From Latrodectus hesperus (lineage: Eukaryota; Arthropoda; Arachnida; Araneae; Theridiidae), in assembly GCA_037975125.1 (NCBI GenBank), contig JAJQOW010000023.1, forward strand, positions 1,349,001 to 1,413,000: DNA of 64,000 bases. The letters are read 5' to 3'. The notes beneath the pieces were generated by a model, which worked only from the letters and a program-made list of their open reading frames with translations, did no database searches and was not told where the DNA came from. The translations under genes and the position numbers were made by a program. The number at the start of each line of letters is the position of its first letter. Position 1 is the stretch's first letter. This document shows positions 36,281 to 47,651 of this stretch, piece by piece.

Positions 36281-38008
36281 CTTCTTCTTCTTAGAGTTGA
36301 GTTTGTATGTCATTAGGCACCTCTGCTTTTATCAGTATTTTGTACTATTAACTTCAAACCCAATGTTTCCTAGTTCCAGTTGCTAGGGTCACCCACTTTA
36401 TTAATAAATTCCAATAACCCTTTAATGGAGTCTAGGTGTAACTCTCTAGTATGAATGATGCCTAAAGAGGTTAATCTAGGGAGGGCAAGAGCCTCGCATT
36501 CATAAATGATATGCTTGGTCATTTCCTCTTAAATATGACATTTCCTGCAGATAGGGTCTTTCTGAAACAGTCCCATTTTATGTAGGTGTTTTCTGAAATA
36601 GTAGTGACCTGTTATGAAGCCTACGATTAAACGTATCTTCTGCCTAGAACATCTTTGAATTTCAGAGACAATCCTCGCTGATGATCCACAGGTCATACTT
36701 TTAGCGTGGGTTTGACCAGGAGTGTTGAGCCAAGCTTCATACATCTTCCGTTTTTCCCATCTAAGAACATTGGTTTTTGTGGTCTTCAAATTAATCCCAC
36801 AAAAAGGTTCTGCACCGATGGGAGCAAAAGACGATCCTTGTTTAGCAAGTTCATCAGCTTTTTCATTACCTTCGATACCTTTGTGCTCTGGCACCCATAC
36901 AAGTATCACCTTGTTTCTTGTTGCCAGTTCTGTAAGAAGGTTTCTACATTCCAAAATCATTTTAGATTTGATTTCGAAAGAATTGAGCGCTTTTAAAGCG
37001 TCTTGACTGTCACTAAACATGAGAATCCGCATACCGTGTAGCCCTTCCTCATATTCAATCGCAGACGGTGGATAATAGCCAAAACTTCTTCCTGGAAGAC
37101 CGTAGCGTATCGCCCAAGGATTACAGATATGCTGGTTCTTGGTGACTAGCCACATACTCCCAGTCCTGAGATGCTGCTTTTCAGTGATCCATCATTGTAC
37201 CAGATTAGATCTCCTGTTTTAGTTTCGAACATGTTGTTGTCCCATTCATCTCTAGTTGGAAAAACTATTTCAAATGTCCTTTCAAACATGTATGACTTTT
37301 CCATGATGTCCGAGGGCATCAGGAAAGCAGGATCTGGAATTTTCCTGGTAATACCCCTGTGCCCGTTGGCAACAGGTTGGTCGTACCATTGGTTTTGTAG
37401 CTTCATTCTGTATGCAGTCACTGTGGCAGTGCTGCATATGAAGATGTGTAAGGGAGTCAGATCCAATATAACTTCCAATGTTCTGGTTGGCGCGGTGGAC
37501 ATTGCTCCTGTGATGCAGAGACAGGCCAGTCTTTGTAGACCTCCTAGTCTGTCAGTCACAGTCTTCTGTTCCACCTTACGCCACCAGATCACACAGGCAT
37601 ATGTAAGAATGGGCCTGACAATAGCGGTGTACATCCACAACATCATTTTTGGATGCAGACCCCAGTTTTTACCAAGCATTCACCTGCAAATCATAATGCT
37701 TTTCTTTGCTAGGTTAAATTTATCATCAATGTGCTTATTCCAGGTGAGTTTTTGGTCTAAATAAATGCCCAGATACTTCACCTCTGAAGCCACATTGATT
37801 TCAACATCAAAAAGTCTTGGTATGAAAAAACCCTTCCATTTCCTTTTGCGTGTAAAAGGTACAAGGAAGGTTTTCTGAGGATAAACCATCAGGTCACCAT
37901 CAGATTAATCATCCATGCGCCATTGACCTACATAACTTCGAGCATCCTGCATGAGATGACAAGTTATGTCGAAATCATTGCCAAGGATAAAGATGACAAT
38001 GTCATCAG
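36281..38008 (-). mobile_element. Non-LTR retrotransposon, 3' half (RT to tail)
   Basis: Minus orientation. It starts at 38008 inside the RT active-site box: the first readable residues are the ADD of YADD, followed by IVIFILGNDFD. The RT continues through VKYLGIYLDQKLTWNKHID (37680-37889) and the thumb (37146-37679: MYTAIVRPILTYACVIWW, LACLCITGAMS). The RNase H domain has its Asp residues in YNDGS, FSDSQDAL and GNEKADELAK (36529-37155). A cysteine-rich tail and an AAG-repeat end lie near 36281. Frame breaks occur at about 37890 and 37150. It is the same family as 7602-8226 and is 5'-truncated where it meets mariner-like sequence. Placement in the jockey/I/R1 group is inferred. Confidence 0.85.
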
Positions 38009-38775
38009 GTGTAAGCGGTTGCAAAGATGTCGAGCTCTCTTTCGAAATACCGCAAAAGGCGCATGGAAGCATTTCATCTTCACGGACGAAAAATATTTCA
38101 CATATAAACAATCCTATAATCGACAAAATGGCCGTTACTTTTCATCCGATCGTCCTGGAACTTCCACAAGAGTAGAACATCGGCAGGTACCACAGTCAGA
38201 TATGGTTTGGGGAGGCAATTGTGAATCAGGAAAAACTCCTTTGGTTTTCATAGATGAAGTCTTCAAAATGAACGAGACCATGTACTGCAATGGCATTTTA
38301 CATTCGGTTTTACTTCTTTGGGCCCAAAAACATTTTAAAAACAGCATCTGGTCACTTCAACAAGAATCTGCCCCTTCTCATAGAGCAAAGGCAAACAAGA
38401 CTGGTGTCAAGAAAATCTTCTAGATTTCATACCTGTGGGAATATGCCCCCCTATTCACCCGACTTAAACGAAATTGAATATAGTGCTTGGTCTATTCTGC
38501 AATCAAGGGTATGTTCTAAGCCACGTCGAAGTTTGGAGGCCCTAAAGGCTCGTCTTAAGAAGGAATGAGCTAAATTAACTCCTGATGAACTACGGGCCAT
38601 TGTAGAAAATTTTAGGTGATGTTTAGGACTTTGTATCGATGGCATTTTGAAAATATTTAAATATATTGTATCTATATAATAAATGACTTGAGTACAGTTA
38701 GCTTTTTAAAAATAAATTCCCTGTTTTTAGTTCAATAGAATATTTTTTTGTCAACAGGATGAAGTTATCACCCTG
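38009..38775 (+). mobile_element. Mariner-like transposon, 5'-truncated
   Basis: The transposase catalytic region is readable in two frames: FTDEKYFTYKQSYNRQNGRY, MVWGGNCESGKTPLVF, QQESAPSHRAKA, then after a frame change PPYSPDLNEIEYSAWSIL and RRSLEALKARLKKE. The second catalytic Asp reads Glu (QQES). The third (SPD) lies about 33 codons on, which fits the mariner/Tc1 group. The right terminal repeat ends at 38775 (accctg). The helix-turn-helix part is missing. Compare 50550-51806. Confidence 0.8.
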
Positions 38776-40048
38776 TATTTATTATATTATCGTTGCACTA
38801 TCGCTTTTAGTTAATAAATAAGATGTATTAAAATAATTTAAAATTATTTTTTTATGAAAATTATTTAATGATTTTTAGAAGAGTTTTTAATATTAAAGAA
38901 TATAATTAAAAATTTTTTCGTTATTTTGTTTTTTATATTTATTTTTAACATTAATATTATTTGAATTAAGAGTATTTATATATTACGCCATATATAAATG
39001 AACAACTTAAAATTTAAAATTCAATACTTTTTGTGTCTTAATTCCAATAATTATAGTAAAAATAATTATAGTAAAACATAAATATAATAAAAATAATTAT
39101 AATAAAAACATAAAATTACATGTTTTACTTTTCTTTTTAAGCCCCTTTTGGGGAAAAAGTACTTGAAAAGTATAAGGAAAAACTGAGTTATAAAAACGTT
39201 AGCGAAAATACCAAAATTTAAATAGAATGCAGATTTTCATCTACATTCCATTTAAATTTTTAAAACAGAGCATTTTTAAGTTTTCTTGATTGGGAAATTT
39301 ATTTGTCTTGTTTTCCAAGCACATTTCTACATTTATTTACCGACTAAAATTATGATAAAAGTAACTAATTAATTTCACTACTGGTCTTATTCTCACTCAT
39401 TTACATAATCAAATAACAGTTAATACAGTTTTTAGCATACTCTCTCTTAGTTTCCTTAAACTAATAGATTTCCTTGAGTATTAGCTAATAATTCTTATAA
39501 ATGATAAAAATGAACTGACATCAATCATTAAAAACCAGCTAAAATTTTAAACTTTTGAGGATGATATGACTGGAAGTGTAACTAAAACTATGCGGAAAAA
39601 TGTAGACCCTGTCTGGTGTGAAGTTTTTACCTTTTATCTAAATCGGTTGTGTATCCATTGCTACACTGCGTGCTGTAGTACTCCTCAAGACAGTGAGAAT
39701 TGTTTGTTGGTTGCGTTTGGTGTGCATTTGAACACAGAGGAAGTGTAAAGTGCTTTCTACATCTATCCTAACTATTATTTGTACTTTTCTTAATTATTAT
39801 GAGGCATTTGTTCTATGGTGTTTTTAATGTAATGATATACCAAATCTATACTTCTAAAACGACATTTTTAAAAAGATTTGAAGTTCCCAAGGCTCACTAC
39901 ACAAATGTAATTAGGTCTCATGGTTAAAAATTGTTTTTAATGCAGTGTTTGTATTTGCAAACGAATTATGATTTTGGTCTAAAGTCGCACATAAGGAATG
40001 GAGAAGCACACACTCATTGACCAATTTAAAGCCTGGGGCTCTTTTACA
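38009..40048 (+). repeat. Duplication copy E1 (partner 51040-53083)
   Basis: About 2.04 kb matches the partner closely, from the middle of the mariner transposase through its right end and about 1.27 kb of flank to the phrase ggctcttttaca. At about 39240-39600 the flank itself is homologous to the distal 5' flank of the ZNF unit (catttatttaccgactaaaattatgataaaag), although no ZNF gene is left beside it. The 60-codon frame at 39566 is broken in the partner and is not called. Confidence 0.8.
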
Positions 40049-40689
40049 TTTTTTCATTTGTGTTAGAAATTTATGGCGTAAATAGCAACCGTTGAGTTAC
40101 AGTATTTACAATTTCATAAAAACGCACATTGACCGTAAACTTAAAAAAAACGAAATTACTAAAAAAGATTATACAAGTACTACGTTCAAGTTTTGTTAAC
40201 TATTTATAACCATTATTATCTGAAGACTTTTTAAAATATTTCGAAAATATAACACATAATGGTCTTTTGGAATCCTACACCCTATATTCTACGTTATATA
40301 TAATACAGTGCTTGTTTTCACCAATATCATTATGGGACAGTCAGTGACTGGAAACACGACTTTAACTGCAAATGCACAGTCTATTAGGATTATTCAAATG
40401 TTCGGCAGTACAAGCGAGACATTCGATGTTCACTTATATGATTCAACAAATTATTGCTACCGAAACTTTTTCATAAATAACAACTCTGGATATAAATTTT
40501 CTGCTAAAGTATAAAAAGTTAACTTCATTCATGTACATAATAAATTTAATCTTAAATAAATTATTATTTTTTATTAAACATTTATTGCTCTCACAGCATC
40601 AAATAATATAAGCGACTGCATATCTTTTCATTTGTTCAATAAACTTTTGGTGTGTTAACGAGTTCTTAACATGTATAAAATGAGATGAA
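40049..40689. other. No supported gene
   Basis: A 68-codon plus frame at 40308-40514 is Asn/Thr/Ser-rich with no recognised motif. I do not call it a gene. Confidence 0.4.
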
Positions 40690-41030
40690 GTAAGATAAAA
40701 GATAGTAACTAAAGATACACCTTCCAGGTGTATGTGTTTCTTTATTTGCCATTGAAGCTGAATAAGAACCGCAGTGGTACAGTCCATGCAGACTAGTTTT
40801 GTAAAATCAAAAAATGAAGCATCACTTGCAGCGTGCACGACTGGATGGGTGACTACGTTTTCTCACTCTGGGTTACTAGAAGTGGGTTGGAGACATGCTG
40901 TTGTAAATCTGCAACGTCCAAAGTGCCTCAGGGCTAGGTAAAAGGAAACATGCTACTAAAACAACTACAACGTTCGAAATGCTTCTACAGCTCTGGCATG
41001 CATTTGGAGAGGGTGGTGCCTGTTCACGTG
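40690..41030 (+). other. Possible 5S-rRNA-derived SINE fragment
   Basis: The run ctggatgggtgac at about 40840 equals the conserved box-C region of 5S rRNA (TGGATGGGTGACC), and the surrounding 300 bases are less AT-rich. SINE3-type elements carry such a head. The rest of a 5S gene is not recognisable, so this is tentative. Confidence 0.25.
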
Positions 41031-41559
41031 TGATCACCCAATCTGAATTTTATTCAAAAATATAATACGCATTGTGCTAGACTAGTATTACACATCCGTT
41101 AATCTTATGTTACAAGCATAGATCTCGTCTTAACGGGTATGTATGTGCATAACTGAAGAAAGGAAAGCCCAATTGATTTTATTTCTTGATTTATATAAGA
41201 TGACTTAGTTATTCTTGCAATAATTCCGAGAAATACACCTAGCTTTTCTAAATATGCCTGGATATTTTAAATATGGTTTAAAGTGCAATTTCTATGGTAA
41301 AGTTTGCACATGATGACATTGTTAAGAATATTATGAATGTAAATGAAGAAGAAATTTCATATATCAAACGAAAAATATCTATTTTTGGTCCTTAAATTTT
41401 CTTTTATTTGATAATATTAGTTTATGCTTCTATATTTAGTTTCTGTGCATTGAATAAAATTATTTGAAGGTCTTATTGAGCAGAGTAAACGCAGTGACAC
41501 TATTTCGAGATCCTGCGAATGGTGACTGGCAGAAAGCGGTAATCGAGACTGATTGTAAA

Positions 41560-42049
41560 CTATAAGCGGAATTCCGCAAGATGTTTAACAAGTTAAACAT
41601 ATTTAATCGATAAGAAACAAGCAACAGGACATGATAGCATTCGGAATCTTTTTGGAATATAGAATAAGATCTGCATCTGCGTTTATTTGCCATTCGATAA
41701 ATACGTTCATTTGAGAAATATGGCAATATTTCTTTAACTAGCATACTATCAGATATATTCACCCTTAACGAGCATTGAGAATTCCGTTATATTGGCACAC
41801 AATTCTAAAAGACGTGTGAAGTATCACGCTTTCAGGGAACTTCTCAATCATTTTGGTTTCGTAGACAGCCAAAGGACACCTAAATCCTCTAAACAATATT
41901 TGTTTTGGACATATTTGAATAATTTTCTTTTTTGGCTTGATGAAGTATCTCTACTATTTAGTAATCCTAAATATTGTGTGATAGTTTTTCAAGATTCATG
42001 GTATGTTTTCCAATCAAAAGCTGACAGCAGATACTATTCGATCCTTTTT
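41560..42049 (+). repeat. Block shared with 30280-30769, containing an unnamed open frame
   Basis: Second copy of the block. The frame 41792-42124 (110 codons, no ATG at its beginning) runs through the same FRELLNHFGFVDSQRTPKSS core. It then continues as SKADSRYYSILFHDMLLKF across the join to the segmental unit. The family is unknown. Confidence 0.5.
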
Positions 42050-43698
42050 CATGATATGCTACTGAAGTTTTTAATTCCAATGAGAGCACTACACGAAACT
42101 AGGTTAACACCCAGAAAACACTGAAATTTAAAATTAACATTTATTATTTTCATATAAGATATTTAATAATTATAATCAAGCGTATAACAAAATTTATTTT
42201 ATCAACTAAAACTGAAATAATAAACAAATGATCACTTTTTAAGTGGTTAACAAATATGAGAAATTAAAAATTTCGGGAGAAATATAAGTAGAAAAACCTA
42301 TTATTACATTCATACTCATATTATTAAATCTACAGAAAATCAAAATTTGAGCATTTATATCTCTTTTTTAGAGATTAAATGGCCTAAAAATTTTCTTTCG
42401 CATCGATTCTTCAATAAATATTTTTGTTGCTTCAGCATCAAACTTTCAGAGGTATTTGAATATTAATTAATGTAAAATGAAGTGTCGAACAATGTGTTAC
42501 TTAATTTTCAATTTATATCCTAAATGCAAAAGAAATTAATATAAATGTGTGTCTGAAAACCTACTTCTTATGACATGGAATTATCACTGATATAAATTAC
42601 TGAATAACATCAAAAAGTATTTTTGACATGATATTACACTTCTAAATTATAAAGGTATTAAATACTTCAAAGAAATTATCAATCATTTATTTTTTCCAGT
42701 ATGTAATGAATATATCTAGTAAAAAAATAACTGCGCTTGTAAGAGAATGCAAAACTAAATATTACAATAAAATTTTTATAGATCATTTTTCACAATGAAA
42801 ATGTTTGTAATTAAAAGAATATAAATCTTACACAGAAAAGTACTTTACAAAATGCAGTAATTATCTTTAAAATTTACAATTATAGCACCTAATAGACAAT
42901 GTAAGAATAAAGTTGAAAGCTTTTTCTATAGATGCGGTGCAAATCGTTCAAGAATAAAAACAAACTAATCCACAATTTATCCAATGCTGTCTAGAAATAT
43001 TTTGAGTGATTTTTTAACCTATCGGCAATTAAAATTTAAGAATAAACCTTATATTATTAAAAAAATCGGTAATTAAAATTAATTTTTAAGTTATGCCTCT
43101 ATTTTAGAAATACTTTTATATTTAATCCATTTCATGAAATTTAGAGTGGTGTTTCGTTAATCATTTTGCAAAGCAATTCCCACTCGGTGACACAGGAAAT
43201 CGATTTCTTTTAAAGATTTTTGTGTTCAATTTTAAAAATTGAAAATATTTTTTTAAAAAATTATTTTTTATAAATGTAAAGATAATAATGTAATAAATAA
43301 ATGAATAAAATACCTAGCATTACAGTTCAATTTTTCACTAAAGATTAAGAAGCACAAATTTTTGTTTGGTCTGTCTATTCTTCCAAAAATATGCTTTTTA
43401 TGTTCAATTTTAAAAATTTAAATTTTTTTTTTTAAAAAAGCATTTCTTTATAAATGTAGAGGTAATAATGTAACAAATAAATTAATAAAATACCAAACAT
43501 TACTTGGTAAAGAACTCTATGTTGCTAACTGACATCATTTGATTTTTTTTTTTTTTACATGATATGCAATCAAAATTTTTGCTTCTCATGTGGGAGCATT
43601 TTATAATATTTTACATTAACATAATTATATTCATGTAAGTATTTCAATAGTTTTAATAATAAAATGAAACTAGAAGTAAAGATTTTTAGAGTCAAACT
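42050..43698 (+). repeat. 3' block of the ZNF unit, copy C
   Basis: Homologous to 1988-3640 and 30770-32390, with more differences and an extra 110-base stretch near 43315-43420. It ends abruptly in a ZNF stub. No gene is present. Confidence 0.75.
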
Positions 43699-43830
43699 TA
43701 AAACGCGATTTCAAATTTCACATTGAAATGATTTTTCACTTGAATAAGTTTTCAGATTTGCTTTGAAGTTACTCTGGTTATAGAAAGAACTATCACTAAT
43801 TTCACAAGGAAACAAATTTTTATCAGTCAT
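43699..43830 (-). pseudogene. N-terminal stub of a zinc-finger gene
   Basis: ATG at 43830 begins MTDKNLFPCEISDSSFYNQ. This is the same degenerate finger 1 as in 799-1487 (Cys to Ser, both His lost). A TGA replaces the second Cys codon of finger 2, and the ZNF sequence ends a few codons later (about 43699), where it joins 3'-block sequence. Everything C-terminal is deleted. It is a copy of the 799-1487 locus, not of its downstream neighbour. Confidence 0.85.
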
Positions 43831-44330
43831 CTTTTCAATAATATGGAGATATTGCTTTGTGAGGTAAAAAACACTATATGACGCTTTTAACAAAATATTG
43901 TGAGATTTGAAGCGAAAATCTTTAACGTAAAATCTTCTTTAATTTGAGCGTTGCTTAAATATTTTGTTTGATAATCAGAAAATGCATTATTTTATAGATT
44001 AACTGATCTAGTGTTTCTATGACGTACTTTGAGTTTATTTGGAGAATACTCTAATTTATATTAGATTAGAAGATTTTTATTTATAATATAAATTCCTTTA
44101 TTTTTCATTGCTTAAATGCAACCGATCATGCATCGACATTAGTGTATTTATAAATACATCATTAGAATTTTGAAATTAAAACCCAGCAAATTTGTACAAA
44201 TAACAAGGCAAATTTATGATTTATAAATACTTTCATCTGAACAGTTTCGAATGCCGAATAAAATGTCAAACGATTAATTCTTTTAGTTACTATTTCATCT
44301 AAATATTTCAGTTTCCACTATGTTTATATA
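43831..44330. repeat. 5' flank of the ZNF stub, copy of 1488-1987
   Basis: Nearly identical to the flank of the first ZNF locus, including the TATA-like attttatag at 43989-43997. It ends at the same atatgctactgaag join. Confidence 0.75.
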
Positions 44331-46346
44331 TGCTACTGAAGTTTTTAATTCTAATGAGAGCACTACACGAAACTAGGTTTAACACCAACAAAACACTGAA
44401 ATTTAAAATTTATTATTTTCATATAATTTTTTAATAATATTGAAGCGTATTACAATATTGAGTTTTTCGACTAAAACTGAAATAATAAACAAATGATCAC
44501 TTTTAAAGTGATTACAAAATATGAGAAATTAAATATTTCTGGAGATGAAAATAAGTAGAAAAACCTACTGTTACATTCATACTCATATTATTAAATCTAC
44601 AGAAAATTAGAATTTGAACATTTATATCTCTTTTTTAGAGATTAAATGGCCTAAAAAATTTCTTTCGCATCGATTCTTCAATAAATATTTTTGTTGATTT
44701 ATCATAAAAGAGACATAAATATTTTATTCCTAACAGAAAATTATTTGTCAGAGTTAATCAGTTTTTTTCCATTTATTGGTATCATTCAGTGAAGAGTTTA
44801 TTTCAAAAAAATTATTTCAGCTCAAAACTTTCAGAGCTATTTGAATATTAATTAATGTAAAATGAAGTGTCGAACAATGTCTTACTTAATTTTCAATTTA
44901 TATCCTAAATGCAAAAGAAATTAATAAATGTGTGTCTGAAAAGCTGCATTTTATGACATGGAATTATCGCTGATATAAATTACTGAATAATATCAGAAAG
45001 TATTTTTGACTTGAAATTACACTTCTAAATTATAAAGGTATTAAATACTTCAAAGAAATTATCAATCATTTATTTTTTCCAGTATGTAATGAATATATCT
45101 AGTAAAAAATAACTGTGCTTGTAAGAGAATGCGAAACTAAATAGTACAATAAAAAATTTTTTATGTATCATTTTTCACAATGAAAATGTAATTAAAAGAA
45201 TATGAATCTTACACAGCAAAGTACTTTATAAAATGCAGTAATTATCTTTAAAATTTACAATTATAGCACCTAATAGACAATGTAAGAATAAAATTGAAAG
45301 CTTTTTCTATAGATGCAGTGCAAATCGTTCTAGAATATAAACATCCTAATCCACATTTTATCCAATGCTGTCTAGAAATATTTTGAGAGATTTTTTAACC
45401 TATCGGCAATGAAAATTTAAGAATAAATCTAATATTATTAAAAAAATCTATAATTAAAATTAATTTTTAAGTTATACCTCTATTTTAGAAATACTTTTAT
45501 ATTTAATTCATTTCATGAAATTTAGAGTGGTGTTCTGTTAATCATTTTGCAAAGCAATTCCCACTCGGTGACACAGGAAATCGATTTCTTTTAAAGATTT
45601 TTGTGTGTTCAATTTTAAAAATTAAAACTATATTTTTAAAAAATTATTTTTTATAAATGTAAAGGTAATAATGTAATAAATAAATGATATAAATGAATAA
45701 AATACCAGCATTACTTGGTAAAAGCTCTACGTTGCTAACTGACATCATTTGATTTTTTTTCACATGAAATGCAATCAAAATTTTTGCTTCTCATGTGGGA
45801 GCAATTCATAATATTTTACATTAACATAATTATATTCATGTAAGTTATTTAATAGTTTTAATAATAAAATGAAAATAGAAGTAAAAATTTTTAGAGTCAA
45901 ACTTAATAAATAAATAAAAAAATGATTACTTTTTATATTTCATGTGTAAATTATGAAAAATCAAAATTAAAAATTCTGGAGATGCATAGTAGAAGAAAGC
46001 TTATGATTATGCACATTAAGAAAGTCATGAATTTAAAACTATACTTTTTTGTTAACTAAAGGGGTTACATTAAAAAATAGTTTATAAATAAGTTTAAGAA
46101 ATTTGATTTTTTAGTAAATACTTTCAATACATAATTTTAAGAATAACATACAAATTTTTATTTTTGTGGAAAAAATATTTTTGTAAGGAGTTCTATATTA
46201 TCAGTTTTTTTTCAATTTACTAACATCGTCCATGAAAAGTTCATTTCAAAAATTTATATAATAAAATATAAACTTTATAATGGTTTGTAAAATGTAAGCT
46301 AAAAATAGTTAGCTAAAGTTTATTTAAATTCTATCCATTATATACA
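44331..46346 (+). repeat. 3' block of the ZNF unit, copy D
   Basis: Homologous to 1988-4030, ending at the phrase cagtgtaatatttat. In copies A and B about 760 more bases separate that phrase from the ZNF. Here the ZNF follows at once, so its original end and near 3' flank were deleted. Confidence 0.75.
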
Positions 46347-47651
46347 TTAAAATACAGTGTAATATTTATTCGAAGGTCTTTCATTTCCATGTCGTCGCAG
46401 ATGTTTTTTGAGATTGCCTTTAAGACTGAAAGTTTTATGGCAAATTTTGAACTGAAATGGCTTCTCTTTAGTGTGCGTCAGATGATGTACTTTGAGATTT
46501 GAATGGAAAGCAAAACCGCGATTGCAAATTTCGCACTGAAATAGTCTTTCATTTCCATGTCGTCGCAGATGTTTTTTGAGATTGCCTTTAAGACTGAAAG
46601 TTTTATGGCAAATTTTGCACTGAAATGGCTTCTGTTTAGTGTGCGTCAGATGATGTACTTTGAGATTTGAATGGGAAGCAAAACCGCGATTGCAAATTTC
46701 ACACTGAAATGGTCTTTCATTTCCATGTCGTCGCAGATGATTTTTGAGATTGCCTTTAACACTGAAAGTTTTATAGCAAATTTTGCACTGAAATTGCTTC
46801 TCTTTAGTGTGCGTGAGATGATGTACTTTGAGATTTGAATGGGAAGCAAAACCACGATTGCAAATTTCGCACTGAAATGGTCTTTCATTTCCATGTCGTC
46901 GCAGATGTTTTTTGAGATTGCCTTTAAGACTGAAAGTTATATGGCAAATTTTGCACTGAAATGGCTTCTGTTTAGTGTGCGTCAGATGATGTACTTTGAG
47001 ATTTGAATGCGAAGCAAAACCGCGATTGCAAATTTCACACTGAAATGGTCTTTCATTTCCATGTCGTCGCAGATGATTTTTGAGATTGCCTTTAACACTG
47101 AAAGTTTTATAGCAAATTTCGCACTGAAAAGGCTTCTCTTTAGTGTGCGTCAGATGATGTACTTTGAGATTTGAATGGAAAGCAAAACCGCGATTGCAAA
47201 TTTCGCACTGAAATAGTCTTTCATTTCCATGTCGTCGCAGATGTTTTTTGAGATTGCCTTTAAGACTGAAAGTTATATGGCAAATTTTGCACTGAAATGG
47301 CTTCTGTTTAGTGTGCGTCAGATGATGTACTTTGAGATTTGAATGCGAAGCAAAACCGCGATTGCAAATTTCACACTGAAATGGTCTTTCATTTCCATGT
47401 CGTCGCAGATGATTTTTGAGATTGCCTTTAACACTGAAAGTTTTATAGCAAATTTCGCACTGAAAAGGCTTCTCTTTAGTGTGCGTCAGATGATGTACTT
47501 TGAGATTTGAATGCGAAGCAAAACCGTGATTGCAAATTTCGCAATGAAATGATTTTTTAGATGAATGAGTTTTCAGATGCATTTTGAAATTACTAAGATT
47601 ATAGAAAGACCTTTTGCAAATTTCACAAGGAAACAAATTTTTATCAGTCAT
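46347..47651 (-). CDS. C2H2 zinc-finger protein, 15 fingers, expanded two-finger module
   Basis: ATG at 47651 (A at -3) opens 434 codons. Finger 1 is the family finger (CEICKRSFYNLSNFKMH, intact here). Fingers 2-15 are seven repeats of a two-finger module of 56 residues. One member has helix SHSNLKV or FHSNLKV with linker HTKEKP; the other has VKGNLKN or LKGNLKK with linker HGNERP. Finger 15 has lost its first Cys (QFKIC). The frame ends in a short non-finger tail (SNKYYTVF) read from former 3' block sequence, so the C-terminal fingers present in 4792-5727 are gone. All other fingers keep Cys2His2. Asn at helix position 3 in every module finger predicts, by the general C2H2 recognition code, a repetitive site with A in the middle of each triplet. 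No other domain is visible. It is probably nuclear, with unknown targets. Confidence 0.85.
   Translation of the reverse strand: MTDKNLFPCEICKRSFYNLSNFKMHLKTHSSKKSFHCEICNHGFASHSNLKVHHLTHTKEKPFQCEICYKTFSVKGNLKNHLRRHGNERPFQCEICNRGFASHSNLKVHHLTHTKQKPFQCKICHITFSLKGNLKKHLRRHGNERLFQCEICNRGFAFHSNLKVHHLTHTKEKPFQCEICYKTFSVKGNLKNHLRRHGNERPFQCEICNRGFASHSNLKVHHLTHTKQKPFQCKICHITFSLKGNLKKHLRRHGNERPFQCEICNRGFASHSNLKVHHLTHTKEKQFQCKICYKTFSVKGNLKNHLRRHGNERPFQCEICNRGFASHSNLKVHHLTHTKQKPFQCKICHKTFSLKGNLKKHLRRHGNERLFQCEICNRGFAFHSNLKVHHLTHTKEKPFQFKICHKTFSLKGNLKKHLRRHGNERPSNKYYTVF
46381..47556 (-). repeat. Seven tandem 168-bp units encoding finger pairs
   Basis: The phrase tcatttccatgtcgtcgcag recurs every 168 bases from 46381 (46549, 46717 and so on). 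The units alternate between V-type and L-type second fingers, and the rare ERLFQ/FHS variant returns four units later. This implies 336- and 672-bp duplication steps. Confidence 0.9.

Larger units (their letters stand above)
30770..36904 (+). repeat. Segmental duplication copy B (partner 1988-8226)
   Basis: This copy is collinear with copy A, in the same orientation and closely similar. It has one QSGHLKR finger fewer, lacks the 30-bp local duplication at about 3721, and extends further into the retroelement than copy A. Its left neighbour is the 30280-30769 block rather than a ZNF 5' flank. Confidence 0.85.

Noticed and set aside
37923..38423. 166-codon plus frame spanning the RT/mariner join
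   Set aside because: Its first 28 codons are antisense of the RT and the rest is transposase, so it is an accidental fusion rather than a gene.
39566..39748. 60-codon Cys-containing frame
   Set aside because: The duplicate at about 52600-52790 has a shifted frame near its start. No motif, so coding is not supported.
40308..40514. 68-codon Asn/Thr-rich frame
   Set aside because: Single copy, low complexity, no recognised motif or start context.
46646..46894. 82-codon second minus frame inside the 15-finger gene
   Set aside because: An out-of-frame by-product of the repeated units.
46381..47556. CRISPR-like regular repeat spacing
   Set aside because: The 168-bp units are continuous zinc-finger coding sequence without spacers. 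The genome is eukaryotic.
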